64,000 nt of DNA from SZAS-79 sp965279075. GTDB lineage: Bacteria; Pseudomonadota; Gammaproteobacteria; Burkholderiales; SG8-39. The notes under the pieces are model-generated. The model was not told where the DNA came from. It made no database searches and saw only the letters and a program-made list of their open reading frames with translations. Shown piece by piece: positions 32,488-40,699 of this stretch (position 1 is its first letter; each line of letters begins with the position of its first letter). Where the stretch lies: positions 372,001-436,000 of the forward strand of contig CBDIHI010000011.1 in assembly GCA_965279075.1 (NCBI GenBank), in the 5' to 3' direction. The translations under genes were made by a program, and so were the position numbers.

Positions 32488-33231
32488 TTAGCCGGGTTTC
32501 GCCTTCATCTTCGCCATGAAGGCGCGGATGCGCTTGGCGTTCGCGCCGAAATCGTTGCGTCCGACACGCGACTTGGAGCGGATGTCTATCTTCGCGCCCT
32601 CGGGGACGGTGACCACGCGTACGACCACGTCGTCCTTGAACCCAAACAGCAAGGAAGTCGCCACCGCTTCGATGCGTCCTTGCACCGGATCGATATCCGA
32701 CAACTCCAGCCCCATCTCCGTGAGGGCGGCGCTCGCGGCCTCGAAAGCTTTCGGTGCGGGCACGGCTGCAACGAGCGTGACGATGTCCGGGTAGGCGCCC
32801 CTTTGCAGTTCGCCGACCTCGGGGCCGTCATACGCCACCGGGTGGTCGTCCTTGCCGCGCAGCGTTGCGGCTTTGACGAACGCAGGCGGGTTGGCGACGT
32901 CGGTGCTGATGTCGTGGATCGCCGGCACGCTGTTGGCGGTTTGGCGGAGGTGGTAAGGGACGTAGGCGGTGATGCTTGCGACGATCACGCCGATCGCGCC
33001 GAGGACAAGGGACCGGTTGCCGGCCTTGCGCACGGCGACGACCACCAGCGCCACGAACGTGACGAGCGCGGTGACGGCCGCGACCCAGAACACGTAGCCG
33101 ATGGTCATGATGCCGGTGCGGTAGTGCCACATCTCGAGCCGGTATCCAAGGCCCGCGGTGAGGGCGGCGAACGCGCAGAGCACCGCGACGATGAATCCGA
33201 GGGTAGCCAGTTTTGCGGCGAGTTTGGTCAT
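32488..33231 (-). CDS. DUF1499 membrane protein (paralogue A)
   Basis: A 247-residue protein. Three hydrophobic helices in the first 95 residues precede a DUF1499 domain (PAIHDISTDVANPPAF, then VVRVVTVPEGAKIDIRSKSRVGRNDFGANAKRIRAFM). The function is unknown. It is strongly similar to the protein at 41821. It lies 13 bp downstream of the aldo/keto reductase gene on the same strand. Confidence 0.85.
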   Translation of the reverse strand: MTKLAAKLATLGFIVAVLCAFAALTAGLGYRLEMWHYRTGIMTIGYVFWVAAVTALVTFVALVVVAVRKAGNRSLVLGAIGVIVASITAYVPYHLRQTANSVPAIHDISTDVANPPAFVKAATLRGKDDHPVAYDGPEVGELQRGAYPDIVTLVAAVPAPKAFEAASAALTEMGLELSDIDPVQGRIEAVATSLLFGFKDDVVVRVVTVPEGAKIDIRSKSRVGRNDFGANAKRIRAFMAKMKAKPG

Positions 33232-33244
33232 GGCGTCGCTCCGC

Positions 33245-34078
33245 TTACAGCATCTCCAGCGCCCGCGGCCCCTTCGGCGGCGGGAACGCGGCGTCGAGTT
33301 CGGCGAGCTGCGCAGCCGTAAGCGCGTGGCCCAGCGCGCCGAAGTTCTCCTCGACGCGCGCAGTGTCGCCCGACTTCGGGATCACGATGACCTCCGGCTG
33401 CGCGAGCAGCCAGGCGAGCGCCGCCTGCGCGGGGGTCATGCCGTAACGGGCCGCGAACGCGGCGAGGGGCCTGGCCTTCAGCAGCCGCGCCTGCTCGAGC
33501 GGCGAGTAGGCCATCACCGGGATGCGCTTTTCTCGCAGCCACGGCAGCAGGTCGTATTCGATCCCGCGGCGCGTGAGGTTGTAGAGCAGCTGGTTGGTGG
33601 CTACGCCCGCGCCGCCTTCCAGCGCGTGGAACTCGCGCATGTCGTCGAGGTCGAGGTTGCTGACCCCGTAATGGCGGATCTTGCCCGCGGCCTTGAGCTT
33701 TCCCAAAGCCCCGAGCGTCTCGGCGAAGGACACGCCGCCGCGCCAGTGCAGCAGATACAAGTCGATGCGGTCGGTCCTCAGGCGGTTGAGGCTCGCCTCG
33801 CACGCGGCGGCGGTGCCGCGCGCAGAGGCGTTCTGCGGCAGCACCTTGCTGACGAGGAACACTTCGTCGCGCCGTCCCGCGATGGCCTCGGCCACGAGGG
33901 ACTCCGAGCGCCCGTCGCCGTACATCTCGGCGGTGTCGATGAGCGTGAGGCCGCGGTCGAGGCCCAGCCGCAGCGCGGCGAGCTCGGAAGCACGTTGCGC
34001 GGGCCGGTCGCCCATGTTCCAGGTTCCCTGTCCCAGTGCAGGGACGCGCTCGCCCGAAGGCAGTGCCACGGTTTTCAT
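33245..34078 (-). CDS. Aldo/keto reductase
   Basis: A 277-residue AKR. The catalytic tetrad is visible: D48 (LIDTAEMYG), Y53, K78 (VSKVLP) and H111 (LYLLHWRGG). The NADPH-binding end is PEVIVIPKSGDTARVEENFGA. It reduces aldehydes or ketones. It is the first gene of a two-gene leftward unit with the DUF1499 protein and diverges from a Bug gene. Confidence 0.9.
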   Translation of the reverse strand: MKTVALPSGERVPALGQGTWNMGDRPAQRASELAALRLGLDRGLTLIDTAEMYGDGRSESLVAEAIAGRRDEVFLVSKVLPQNASARGTAAACEASLNRLRTDRIDLYLLHWRGGVSFAETLGALGKLKAAGKIRHYGVSNLDLDDMREFHALEGGAGVATNQLLYNLTRRGIEYDLLPWLREKRIPVMAYSPLEQARLLKARPLAAFAARYGMTPAQAALAWLLAQPEVIVIPKSGDTARVEENFGALGHALTAAQLAELDAAFPPPKGPRALEML

Positions 34079-34165
34079 GCGCCAAGTCTACCCCCGGTGT
34101 TCCGGGCGGGGCGGAGTGGGGCATAATCGCGCCCGATCCGAAACTGACATCCAAGGACGACCGCG

Positions 34166-35140
34166 ATGCATACGACCCTACGCAAGGCCCTCCTGTCACT
34201 GCTCACCGCGAGCCTGCCGCTCACCGTTTTCGCACAAGCCTGGCCGACCAAGCCGATCCGGCTGGTGGTGCCCTTCGCGCCCGGCGGCACCACCGACATC
34301 GTCGCGCGCATCCTGACCGAGCGCCTGACCAAGGAACTGGGGCAGGTGGTGGTGGTCGAGAACCGCGCGGGCGGGGGCGGGGCGATCGGGGCCGAGGCCG
34401 TGGCCAAGGCCGCGACCGACGGCTACACGCTCGGCGTCGCGACCGTGTCGACGATGGCGACGATCCCCGCGACCACGCCGAAGAACACCTACGACCCGGC
34501 GAAGGACTTCACGCCCATCATCAACCTCGTCAACGTGCCGAACGTGATGACCGTGAACCCCAAGAACCTCCCGGTCAAGGACATGAAGGAGTTCATCGCG
34601 CTGCTGAAGAAGAGCCCCGGCAAGTACTCGTACGCGTCCTCCGGCACGGGCGGCATCTCGCACCTCGACGGCGAGCTCTTCAAGGCGCTGACCGGCACGT
34701 TCATCGTGCACATTCCCTACCGCGGCTCGGGCCCGGCGCTGAACGACACCATCGCCGGCCAGGTCGACATCCAGATGGACAACGTGCCTTCGTCGCTCCC
34801 CCATATCAAGGCCGGCCGGCTGCATGCGCTGGCCGTCATGTCGGACAAGCGCCTGCCGACGCTGCCCGATGTGCCCACCTTCGCCGAAGTCGGGCTGAAG
34901 GACGCCAACAACATGGCGTGGTACGGGCTGATCGGTCCCGCCGGGCTGGCGCCGGAGGTGGTGCAGAAGGTCAACGGCGCCGCCAATGCGGCGCTCAGGG
35001 ATGCCGAGGTCCTCAAGCGTTTCGCCGAGAACGGCTCGATCGCCGCCGGCGGCACGCCGCAGCAGTTCGCGCAGACCGCCGCCAAAGAACTGGCGCTGCG
35101 CCGCGACATCGTGAAGAAGCAGAAGATCACGCTGGACTGA
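34166..35140 (+). CDS. Bug/TctC-family solute-binding protein
   Basis: A 324-residue protein with signal peptide (to about FAQA), then WPTKPIRLVVPFAPGGTTDIVAR. ASSGTGGISHLDGELFKALTG is the second binding loop. A CATAAT-type -10 lies at about 34123-34128, and AAGGACG is a modest ribosome-binding site. Followed 5 bp later by a lipoprotein gene and then a second Bug gene, all rightward, so two binders are co-expressed. Confidence 0.92.
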   Translation: MHTTLRKALLSLLTASLPLTVFAQAWPTKPIRLVVPFAPGGTTDIVARILTERLTKELGQVVVVENRAGGGGAIGAEAVAKAATDGYTLGVATVSTMATIPATTPKNTYDPAKDFTPIINLVNVPNVMTVNPKNLPVKDMKEFIALLKKSPGKYSYASSGTGGISHLDGELFKALTGTFIVHIPYRGSGPALNDTIAGQVDIQMDNVPSSLPHIKAGRLHALAVMSDKRLPTLPDVPTFAEVGLKDANNMAWYGLIGPAGLAPEVVQKVNGAANAALRDAEVLKRFAENGSIAAGGTPQQFAQTAAKELALRRDIVKKQKITLD

Positions 35141-35145
35141 GCCAG

Positions 35146-35559
35146 ATGCGTGCCGCCCTCGCGTGCTCGGTGATCGTCGCTGCGGCCTCGCTGCAGGGCT
35201 GCGGCGCCATCGACACGCGCTGGGACGAGTGCGACAAGGGCGCGCCCACCTTCGTGGCCATGGCCGACTGCACCAACCGCACGGTGCAGGAGGACGCGAC
35301 GCGCTCCTCCAACCCCGCGCAGCGCGCCCGCAGCCAGGCGCGGGCGCAGCGCTTCGCGCAGATCTCCGAGGAGCTGAGCGAGAAGGTCGCCACCGGGCGC
35401 CTCGCCGAGACCGAGGCGCGCCTGATCCACCGCAAGGTATTGGAGAACCTGCTGGACGCGGAGCGGGACGACCGGTTGAGCCCGATCCGCCAGCAGCCCA
35501 AGACGATGACCTGCTCGCCCACCGGGCCGGCGGGCGGGGTGGTCTGCTCGCCCAACTGA
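35146..35559 (+). CDS. Small lipoprotein
   Basis: A 137-residue protein with lipobox LQGC (Cys near residue 19). Its charged, helical middle part (RARSQARAQRFAQISEELSEKVATG) is followed by a Cys-containing tail. It is sandwiched between two Bug genes with gaps of 5 and 11 bp. No family recognised. Its location suggests an envelope role linked to those binders, but this is inference. Confidence 0.65.
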   Translation: MRAALACSVIVAAASLQGCGAIDTRWDECDKGAPTFVAMADCTNRTVQEDATRSSNPAQRARSQARAQRFAQISEELSEKVATGRLAETEARLIHRKVLENLLDAERDDRLSPIRQQPKTMTCSPTGPAGGVVCSPN

Positions 35560-35570
35560 GGAGAACGACG

Positions 35571-36536
35571 ATGGCGCTGCGTTTCGTGCAATTCCTGGGT
35601 GCGGCAGGCTTCGCCCTGCTTTCCTTTTGTGTCCACGCGCAGGATGGTCGCGTCACTCGCGTAGTAGTGGGCTTTCCGCCCGGGCAGGCGACGGACTTCG
35701 TCGCGCGCCTCGTCGCCGAGCGGCTCGGCCCGCAGCTGAACGAGACCGTCATCGTCGAGAACCGGCCCGGGCAGGGCGGCAGCGGTGCGCTTGCGGCCCT
35801 GGCCAAGTCGCCGCCGGATGGCGCCACCCTGGTCCTCGCGCCCCTTGCGTCGCTCGCCGCGAACCCGCACCTGTACAAGAACATCGGGTACGACTCGCTG
35901 AAGGACTTCGCGCCCGTCGCGCTGGCGGCCGACCTGCCGCTGCTGCTGGTCGCGCATCCCGCGCTGCCCGCGAACAACGTCGCCGAGCTGGTCGCCTACG
36001 CGAAGGCCAACCCCGACAAGCTCACGCACCCGTCCTCGGGCAACGGCACCTTGTCGCACCTTGGCATGGAAGACCTCAAGCGCCGCGCCGGGATCCGCAT
36101 CCTGCACGTGCCCTACCAGGGCAGCCCGCGCGCGATGACCGACCTGATCGGCGGCGTGGTCAACGTGGCGATGGACACCGTGGCCGTGACCCAGCCTTTC
36201 ATCCAGTCGGGCAAGATGCGGCTGCTCGCCAGCGCCTATTCGCAGCGCATCGCGGCCTTCCCCGACACGCCCACCATCGCCGAGCAGGGGTATCCCGGGT
36301 TCAGCCTGTCGGCGTGGCTGGGGTTCGTCGTGCCCGCGGGAGTGCCCAAGGAGCGAGTGGAGCGGCTCAGCGCGGCGATCGGCAAGGTCGTGCAGTCGCC
36401 GGAAATCGCGCAGAAGTTCGCTTCGCTCGGCGCGCTGCAGCGGACCTCCACGCCGGACGAGTTCCGCGTGTTCCTGCAGTCGGAGCACACGCGCTGGGGC
36501 GCGGTGGTGAAGGCGGTCGGGGCGAAGGTCGACTAG
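35571..36536 (+). CDS. Bug/TctC-family solute-binding protein
   Basis: A 321-residue protein with signal peptide ending near VHAQ. The mature N-terminus RVTRVVVGFPPGQATDFVAR has Gln in place of the second Gly of the PPGG loop. SSGNGTLSHLGMEDLKRRAG is the second loop. GAGGAGAA lies before the ATG at 35571. Its end overlaps the convergent LprI-like gene by 4 bp. Confidence 0.9.
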   Translation: MALRFVQFLGAAGFALLSFCVHAQDGRVTRVVVGFPPGQATDFVARLVAERLGPQLNETVIVENRPGQGGSGALAALAKSPPDGATLVLAPLASLAANPHLYKNIGYDSLKDFAPVALAADLPLLLVAHPALPANNVAELVAYAKANPDKLTHPSSGNGTLSHLGMEDLKRRAGIRILHVPYQGSPRAMTDLIGGVVNVAMDTVAVTQPFIQSGKMRLLASAYSQRIAAFPDTPTIAEQGYPGFSLSAWLGFVVPAGVPKERVERLSAAIGKVVQSPEIAQKFASLGALQRTSTPDEFRVFLQSEHTRWGAVVKAVGAKVD

Positions 36537-37546
36537 GGCGGCGGCAGGAAGTCTTCGAGTTCTTCTGTGCGGCGGCCCGTCGACAGTGTCTTCCACGCCT
36601 CCGGCTTCACCGCCGGGTAGCGCAGCTTCGCGAACTCCACCCAGGCGTCGCGGTACTTCAGCCAGGCGCGCTGTGTTTCGCGGATGCCGGCCTTCCTGAC
36701 CGTCCCGTAGCGGTTTTCCGTGTCGAATGCGGCGTCGCCCATGATCTTCCGGTAGGCGGTGTTGAGCTTCGCGTCGGCCGCCCTGAAGTCGGCTTCGGTG
36801 AATTTCGGCAGCGCGCCCTTCTCGAACGCCTCGAGGTCCTTGAGGAAGCGGTCGTTCTGCTTTTCCTCTTCCTCGATCACCATCGCGCCGCGCAGCGTGC
36901 CGGAGAGGTCGACCTCCTCACGCGAGCGCTTCTCGACGAACGTTGCAAACACCGCGCTGGTGGTGGAGAACGCTGATTTCGTGGCTTGCGGCCAGCGGGC
37001 GGTGACTTTCGCGTAGCGCGCGTTGCGCTTCTTCGCCTCCTGCGTGGCCTGGATGCTCGCGCAGACCCCGCCCATGTAGCCGCTGGTGATGTCGTCGCAC
37101 TGGTCGAAGGGCGGGTCCTTCGGCGCGCCCTTGTCGCGCAGCTCGGCGAGGTGCATCACGCGCCCGGTGAGCTCCGCCATCGCGCCACCCATCTCGCAGG
37201 CCTGCCGGATCGCGATTCGGTAGTCGCGCTTCACGCCCTTGCCGTTGGCGTAGAGCATCATCAGGATTGCGGGGTCCTTCGTTGCGATCGCGCAGTGGCG
37301 CGCGGCGGTGAGGTCGGCGGGGGAGGCGGCGCTGTAGTAGAGGTCCGTCGCGTCGCATTTGGCGTTCGGTGGTGATTTGGGGAGGTCCGCTTCGGGGATC
37401 CGTGCGTCCTTCGCCTTCATGCACCCCTGGTGCCAAGCGGCTTTCGGGTCCGGCGGGAAGCCTGTGCCGGACATGTTGGGGTAGGGGTCGGCGGCGAGGG
37501 CCTGGAGGGGGAGGGCTAGGAGGGTTGCGAGGCGGAGGTGCTTCAC
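36533..37546 (-). CDS. Secreted protein with a C-terminal LprI (DUF1311) domain
   Basis: A 337-residue protein with signal peptide MKHLRLATLLALPLQALA. The N-terminal two thirds contain paired Cys residues (CMKAKD, KCDATD, RHCAIATKD, QACEMG, QCDD, GVCASI), suggestive of Sel1-like or disulfide-rich helices. The last ~90 residues (AKLNTAYRKIM, then RETQRAWLKYRDAWVEFA) match the lysozyme-inhibitor LprI-type domain. It may protect against host or predator lysozymes, but the long N-terminal part is unexplained. Confidence 0.75.
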   Translation of the reverse strand: MKHLRLATLLALPLQALAADPYPNMSGTGFPPDPKAAWHQGCMKAKDARIPEADLPKSPPNAKCDATDLYYSAASPADLTAARHCAIATKDPAILMMLYANGKGVKRDYRIAIRQACEMGGAMAELTGRVMHLAELRDKGAPKDPPFDQCDDITSGYMGGVCASIQATQEAKKRNARYAKVTARWPQATKSAFSTTSAVFATFVEKRSREEVDLSGTLRGAMVIEEEEKQNDRFLKDLEAFEKGALPKFTEADFRAADAKLNTAYRKIMGDAAFDTENRYGTVRKAGIRETQRAWLKYRDAWVEFAKLRYPAVKPEAWKTLSTGRRTEELEDFLPPP

Positions 37547-37641
37547 GTGTTCAGGCTGAGGGGTGGTGGGTAACGCACCGGGTGCGGCACGCGCACGAAC
37601 GTGCGTAGCGTCGGGCGAAAAGTGTCGACGACCAACCGGAG

Positions 37642-38145
37642 CTATGCAGCACGATTCCCATTGTTGGGTTTTTCCAGCGCATCCTTAAGAAAGCCTTCTA
37701 ACCGCTCGGAATTCAAATGGCCAGTTAATTGCCCGAGTTCCAATGCGAGTGTGCGCAATTCCTGGACGGTCGGTAACGGTTTTGTACCTCCAAAGCTGTC
37801 GCGAAGATGGGCGTCGCCATCCAATTCTTGCGCCCACAACGCGTGAACGATTTCATTGCGCCTCTCAGTCAGTCTTTTGCAGTTCGCGAGAATCGCCTGC
37901 AACCGAACTAGCGCAGTGCCATCGCCAAGGCGCTTTCTCGAAATATTGCGCACGCGGTCCCTCAACTGCGAAGAACCTTCGAACATCGTGGCCGCAACGG
38001 CCTCTGCTGGACTAACGCCGGTCAGTGACTTTATCGTCATGCGGAGTATGTGGTTCATGTGTTCATGTCGAAGCGCGACTTCCCCAAACGCCGCCAGTAG
38101 AGCTTGATCAGTGGGCACATGAAACATGATCATCTTTGCGTTCAT
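37642..38145 (-). CDS. Cassette-borne protein with a HEPN-like RNEIVH motif
   Basis: A 167-residue helical protein with no obvious family match. ERRNEIVHALW contains R-x4-H (RNEIVH), the catalytic signature of HEPN RNase domains, and the preceding helices fit that fold. Composition is distinctly more AT-rich than the flanks. It starts 27 bp past an attC-like site, as expected for a cassette gene. No clear attC follows its stop, so it is either the last cassette or its site has decayed. It may be a toxin-like or immunity protein (inference). Confidence 0.6.
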   Translation of the reverse strand: MNAKMIMFHVPTDQALLAAFGEVALRHEHMNHILRMTIKSLTGVSPAEAVAATMFEGSSQLRDRVRNISRKRLGDGTALVRLQAILANCKRLTERRNEIVHALWAQELDGDAHLRDSFGGTKPLPTVQELRTLALELGQLTGHLNSERLEGFLKDALEKPNNGNRAA

Positions 38146-38171
38146 GATCAGACTTCAATTTTCTGCACAAC

Positions 38172-38233
38172 GTTTAACATGAGTTGCATGACTCGGCTTA
38201 CCGAAACTTGTCAGATCGATGGAAGGGTTAGGC
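38172..38233 (-). repeat. Integron attC-like recombination site 2
   Basis: Read on the minus strand the site runs from GCCTAAC (38233-38227) to GTTAAAC (38178-38172), 62 nt, matching RYYYAAC...GTTRRRY exactly. The stop codon TAA of the YfbU-family gene lies inside GCCTAAC, a typical feature of cassettes. The next gene starts 27 nt after the site. Confidence 0.65.
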
Positions 38234-38785
38234 ATCTCTGTTGCTCGGGTGAATCCGCTCTCGCAAAACAGATAGCAAGTCTTCGACGGACAGATCTGTG
38301 GGCGAAAACTCCAATCGAAGCGGCTCAAAGGCAGCAAGCATGCGGTGATGCATGTCTATGGACGGATAGTGGCAGTTGAGGCTTCTCCCTTTGAACTCGA
38401 TGAAGCGCTCTAGCTCGTTAACTAGGAAGAGTGCCGTGCCAACGTACTCACTCTCGTTGTTTCCATCGAATCCTTGAAAGCGCGGTGATTCCCCAAGAAC
38501 ACCGAGCTTTGCCTTGATAATTTCTTTGTCACTAGAGCTTAACTTGGAATAGGCGCGCTCGATGCAGCTCCACATGTCAAGGATGTCGAGAACTTCTTTG
38601 ACGACTGGGGGTTCTTCGGATTCCGAGAAGGGGATGCCACTGTACTTCCATTTGATACCCCACGGCATGTCGTTAAAAATCGCAGATCTCAAAAAGTCCG
38701 GCTCCATCTCTCCGTCGATCTGAAGCTTTTCGTATAACTCAGTCAGCATCAGAATGATGATCTTTTCGCCATCAGATAGCTTCAT
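38228..38785 (-). CDS. YfbU-family protein
   Basis: A 185-residue protein. MKLSDGEKIIILMLTELYEKL is followed by IKWKYSGIPF, a helical region with ILDMWSCIERAYSKL and then RFQGFDGNNESEYVGTALFLVNE. This order matches the YfbU family (the GFDGNxExxY-type motif is diagnostic). YfbU has been linked to cell death in E. coli, and its biochemistry is unknown. The ATG at 38785 overlaps the upstream gene stop (ATGA). The stop sits within an attC-like site. Confidence 0.8.
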   Translation of the reverse strand: MKLSDGEKIIILMLTELYEKLQIDGEMEPDFLRSAIFNDMPWGIKWKYSGIPFSESEEPPVVKEVLDILDMWSCIERAYSKLSSSDKEIIKAKLGVLGESPRFQGFDGNNESEYVGTALFLVNELERFIEFKGRSLNCHYPSIDMHHRMLAAFEPLRLEFSPTDLSVEDLLSVLRERIHPSNRDA

Positions 38786-39297
38786 TTCATACCTCTTTCT
38801 TTTGCCTTGGGTGCTTTTTCGCGGCGCTCATCCGCAAGTTTCTTGGTGAGCGGCATAAACGCGGAGATGCTGTAGTAGATACCTTTGCCCGACGCCTTCT
38901 TCTCCTCTGGTGTGTTTGCTTCCGCAAGAGCCTCAATATCAGGCCGAAGGCGATCACATAGCGCCCGAGCGTCGTTGCCAAATCCGGCAGAGAAGTGGCT
39001 GCTTTGGTCAAGCAGCAATCGTGCGTACTCTTCGACTTCCCTCGCGATTCTTGCGCTATCGATGCCCCGAAGGAGCTTCGTATTTGTCGCTGGTCCTACC
39101 TCGGTTACAACCGCGAGAATTCGCTTCGTTTCCGTATAGATGTGAGTCACCTCTATAAGTCGTCGTCGATCAACGATTTCGTCTCGCATTTCTTCGGCCC
39201 GGGTCGCCGCTTTCGCTGACCTTTTGGCCTCGACAAATGCCCAGACCGCTGCGCCAATTGAGGCGAGTGAGCCAAGAATTGATATTGGGCTGTCCAT
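38782..39297 (-). CDS. Membrane-anchored coiled-coil protein in the YfbU cassette
   Basis: A 171-residue protein. The N-terminus SPISILGSLASIGAAVWAFVEA is a single membrane helix, followed by a long charged helical region (RSAKAATRAEEMRDEIVDRRR). The rest is helical, with a basic C-terminus. The start ATG at 39297 lies 30 nt after the attC-like site. Translationally coupled to the YfbU-family gene, so the two form one two-gene cassette. No family recognised. A membrane-bound partner of YfbU is a reasonable hypothesis. Confidence 0.65.
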   Translation of the reverse strand: MDSPISILGSLASIGAAVWAFVEAKRSAKAATRAEEMRDEIVDRRRLIEVTHIYTETKRILAVVTEVGPATNTKLLRGIDSARIAREVEEYARLLLDQSSHFSAGFGNDARALCDRLRPDIEALAEANTPEEKKASGKGIYYSISAFMPLTKKLADERREKAPKAKERGMK

Positions 39298-39326
39298 GGG
39301 TGTGATGAGGTTGCGCTGCTTGAGAA

Positions 39327-39407
39327 GTCTAACGGACCTGCTGAGGCGCGCGAAACGAGGCGCGGGAGCGCCTGGCGAAAGGCGTCGCACTCATGCTTGA
39401 GTTAGAT
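39327..39407 (-). repeat. Integron attC-like recombination site 1
   Basis: On the minus strand the site runs from ATCTAAC (39407-39401) to GTTAGAC (39333-39327), 81 nt, an exact RYYYAAC...GTTRRRY match. TCTAAC and GTTAGA are perfect inverted ends. The interior is GC-rich and imperfectly self-complementary (TGAG near both ends, GGCGC blocks around the centre). It overlaps the stop codon (TAA) of the gene before it. The ends closely resemble aadA-type attC sites (GTCTAAC...GTTAGAT). Confidence 0.72.
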
Positions 39408-40364
39408 TGCACGTAGGTCGAATGGCGGTGTGAACCGAGCTTGCGCCATGACATCTGCTGCGTAGATTGCCCATGTGCCTGCCTCCACTCGCCGTGACAC
39501 ATAGTGAGCCGCCATTCGGACAAAGCATAGCGCAGAGGAAGCGAGGTCGGTGTTCAGTATACGAATTGATGCGGCATTGTTAGCTCCATAGGAGAGGTAG
39601 ATCGCATCGCGATAGTTGGCCTTCCCTCGATAACGAAATGCTTGTGATAGAAAATTTACAGACTCAGATGCGAGAGCCGCGTCGCGCAATGCCCGCGCCG
39701 TCGCCTTTCGAAAGTTTGTCACCCCTAGCGCCCGAAACGGAGCGCTCCTCTTCACTCTCTCTTCAAGCTCCCATTGCCTGTACTCGCAAGTTCCGTTGAG
39801 ATACGAGCACAGTGCTCCTTTTACCTCAAGCGCCGTCGTTGGCACAGCATTGAGGTCAGCGGTGGATCCGCCTCGTAATACATTTATCTGTGGTTGAACG
39901 GTCGCTGGAACGAGCCCTGTAATGCTGAGGTCGAAGGGATACTTTGCGAGCCCTGTAGCCACTATTTCCGTCTGAAACATGCGCCCTGCTTCGGCATGCG
40001 TCTGGGGATCAGCACCGCTCCGCGCAGCCAGCATTGCCTTGGCGGCATAGTAGATTGCGTAGTACCAAGCAACGATCGCCGAACGACAGGCGTCATATAC
40101 GTTTCCTGGCGCTGATGAAAGGTGCTTCGTTGCGGCGGCTTGAGCCATTGCCATGACGAGACACTCGTAGGCCAAAGTATCTGCGAGTTGATTCGGCGCT
40201 CGTCGAGCAACGTGCGTATAAAACGATTGTAGAACTGCGTCTTCAAAATCTGGAGGGGCGCACGCTATGGCTAGTGCGCGGAGCCAGTTGACGGTGCCTT
40301 GAAACGCAAATTGCGGTTTGGGCTGGTCTTGGTGGGTAAAGAGTCTGTCGAGAAGCCAGGTCAT
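39402..40364 (-). CDS. Cassette-borne protein, possible HEPN-like
   Basis: A 320-residue protein of unknown family. ACRSAIVAWYYAIYYAAKAMLAARSG looks like the R..x..YYA..hAakaLL helix of HEPN-domain proteins. A later RYRGKANYRDAIYL resembles the end of that domain. The N- and C-terminal parts are helical. Base use is more AT-rich than the prpF and Bug genes on either side. The stop overlaps an attC-like site, so this is cassette cargo. A role with a nucleotidyltransferase partner is not supported, as none is adjacent. Confidence 0.6.
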   Translation of the reverse strand: MTWLLDRLFTHQDQPKPQFAFQGTVNWLRALAIACAPPDFEDAVLQSFYTHVARRAPNQLADTLAYECLVMAMAQAAATKHLSSAPGNVYDACRSAIVAWYYAIYYAAKAMLAARSGADPQTHAEAGRMFQTEIVATGLAKYPFDLSITGLVPATVQPQINVLRGGSTADLNAVPTTALEVKGALCSYLNGTCEYRQWELEERVKRSAPFRALGVTNFRKATARALRDAALASESVNFLSQAFRYRGKANYRDAIYLSYGANNAASIRILNTDLASSALCFVRMAAHYVSRRVEAGTWAIYAADVMAQARFTPPFDLRAI

Positions 40365-40699
40365 AAACTTTGCGAGTGCAATCTAAGTAGTAGTAGTTGA
40401 TCTAATTGGTTGACAGAAATAGTTGACACGCCCTGTCTATTACCTATTTCCGTGATTAACCATTTCGTTCTCAATCCAAACCCCCTTCGCTTCCGGCACG
40501 TTAAGTCACCTTGCCGATACGCACAACACCCGCCAACCCATCTCGAATCTTGAAAATAGATCGCAGACCACCCCAACCAACCAGGCGGAAATCAATTTTC
40601 CATAGGCAAACGTACCAGTCCCAGTACAAAACCACCCGGAGACCGTCCACTGGCGCGGACTTCTGAAATAATTCTTTCGAATTCACCCGCCCGAAGGAC
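40365..40699. other. 335-bp AT-richer gap at the start of the cassette islet
   Basis: No convincing conserved gene lies in this stretch. It marks a sharp composition change right after the prpF stop. It holds the short frame at 40501-40686 and a possible decayed attC: ACTTAAC (40506-40500, minus strand) followed 54 nt on by GTTAATC, which misses the GTTRRRY consensus by one base. No integrase gene or attI was recognised. Confidence 0.45.
40501..40686 (-). CDS. Possible short cassette gene (61 codons)
   Basis: A GTG-started frame of 61 codons, Trp-rich (YWDWYVCLWKIDFRLVGWGG), starting 14 bp after the prpF stop. Its TAA lies inside ACTTAAC, the same stop/attC overlap seen for the other cassette genes, which is the main reason to list it. 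There is no clear ribosome-binding site and no family match. Confidence 0.28.
   Translation of the reverse strand: MNSKELFQKSAPVDGLRVVLYWDWYVCLWKIDFRLVGWGGLRSIFKIRDGLAGVVRIGKVT

Noticed and set aside
37592..37605. CGCACG-AA-CGTGCG palindrome after the last cassette gene
   Set aside because: A simple GC-rich 6-bp palindrome without RYYYAAC/GTTRRRY ends. It does not qualify as an attC site, so a third site downstream of the last cassette gene was not called.
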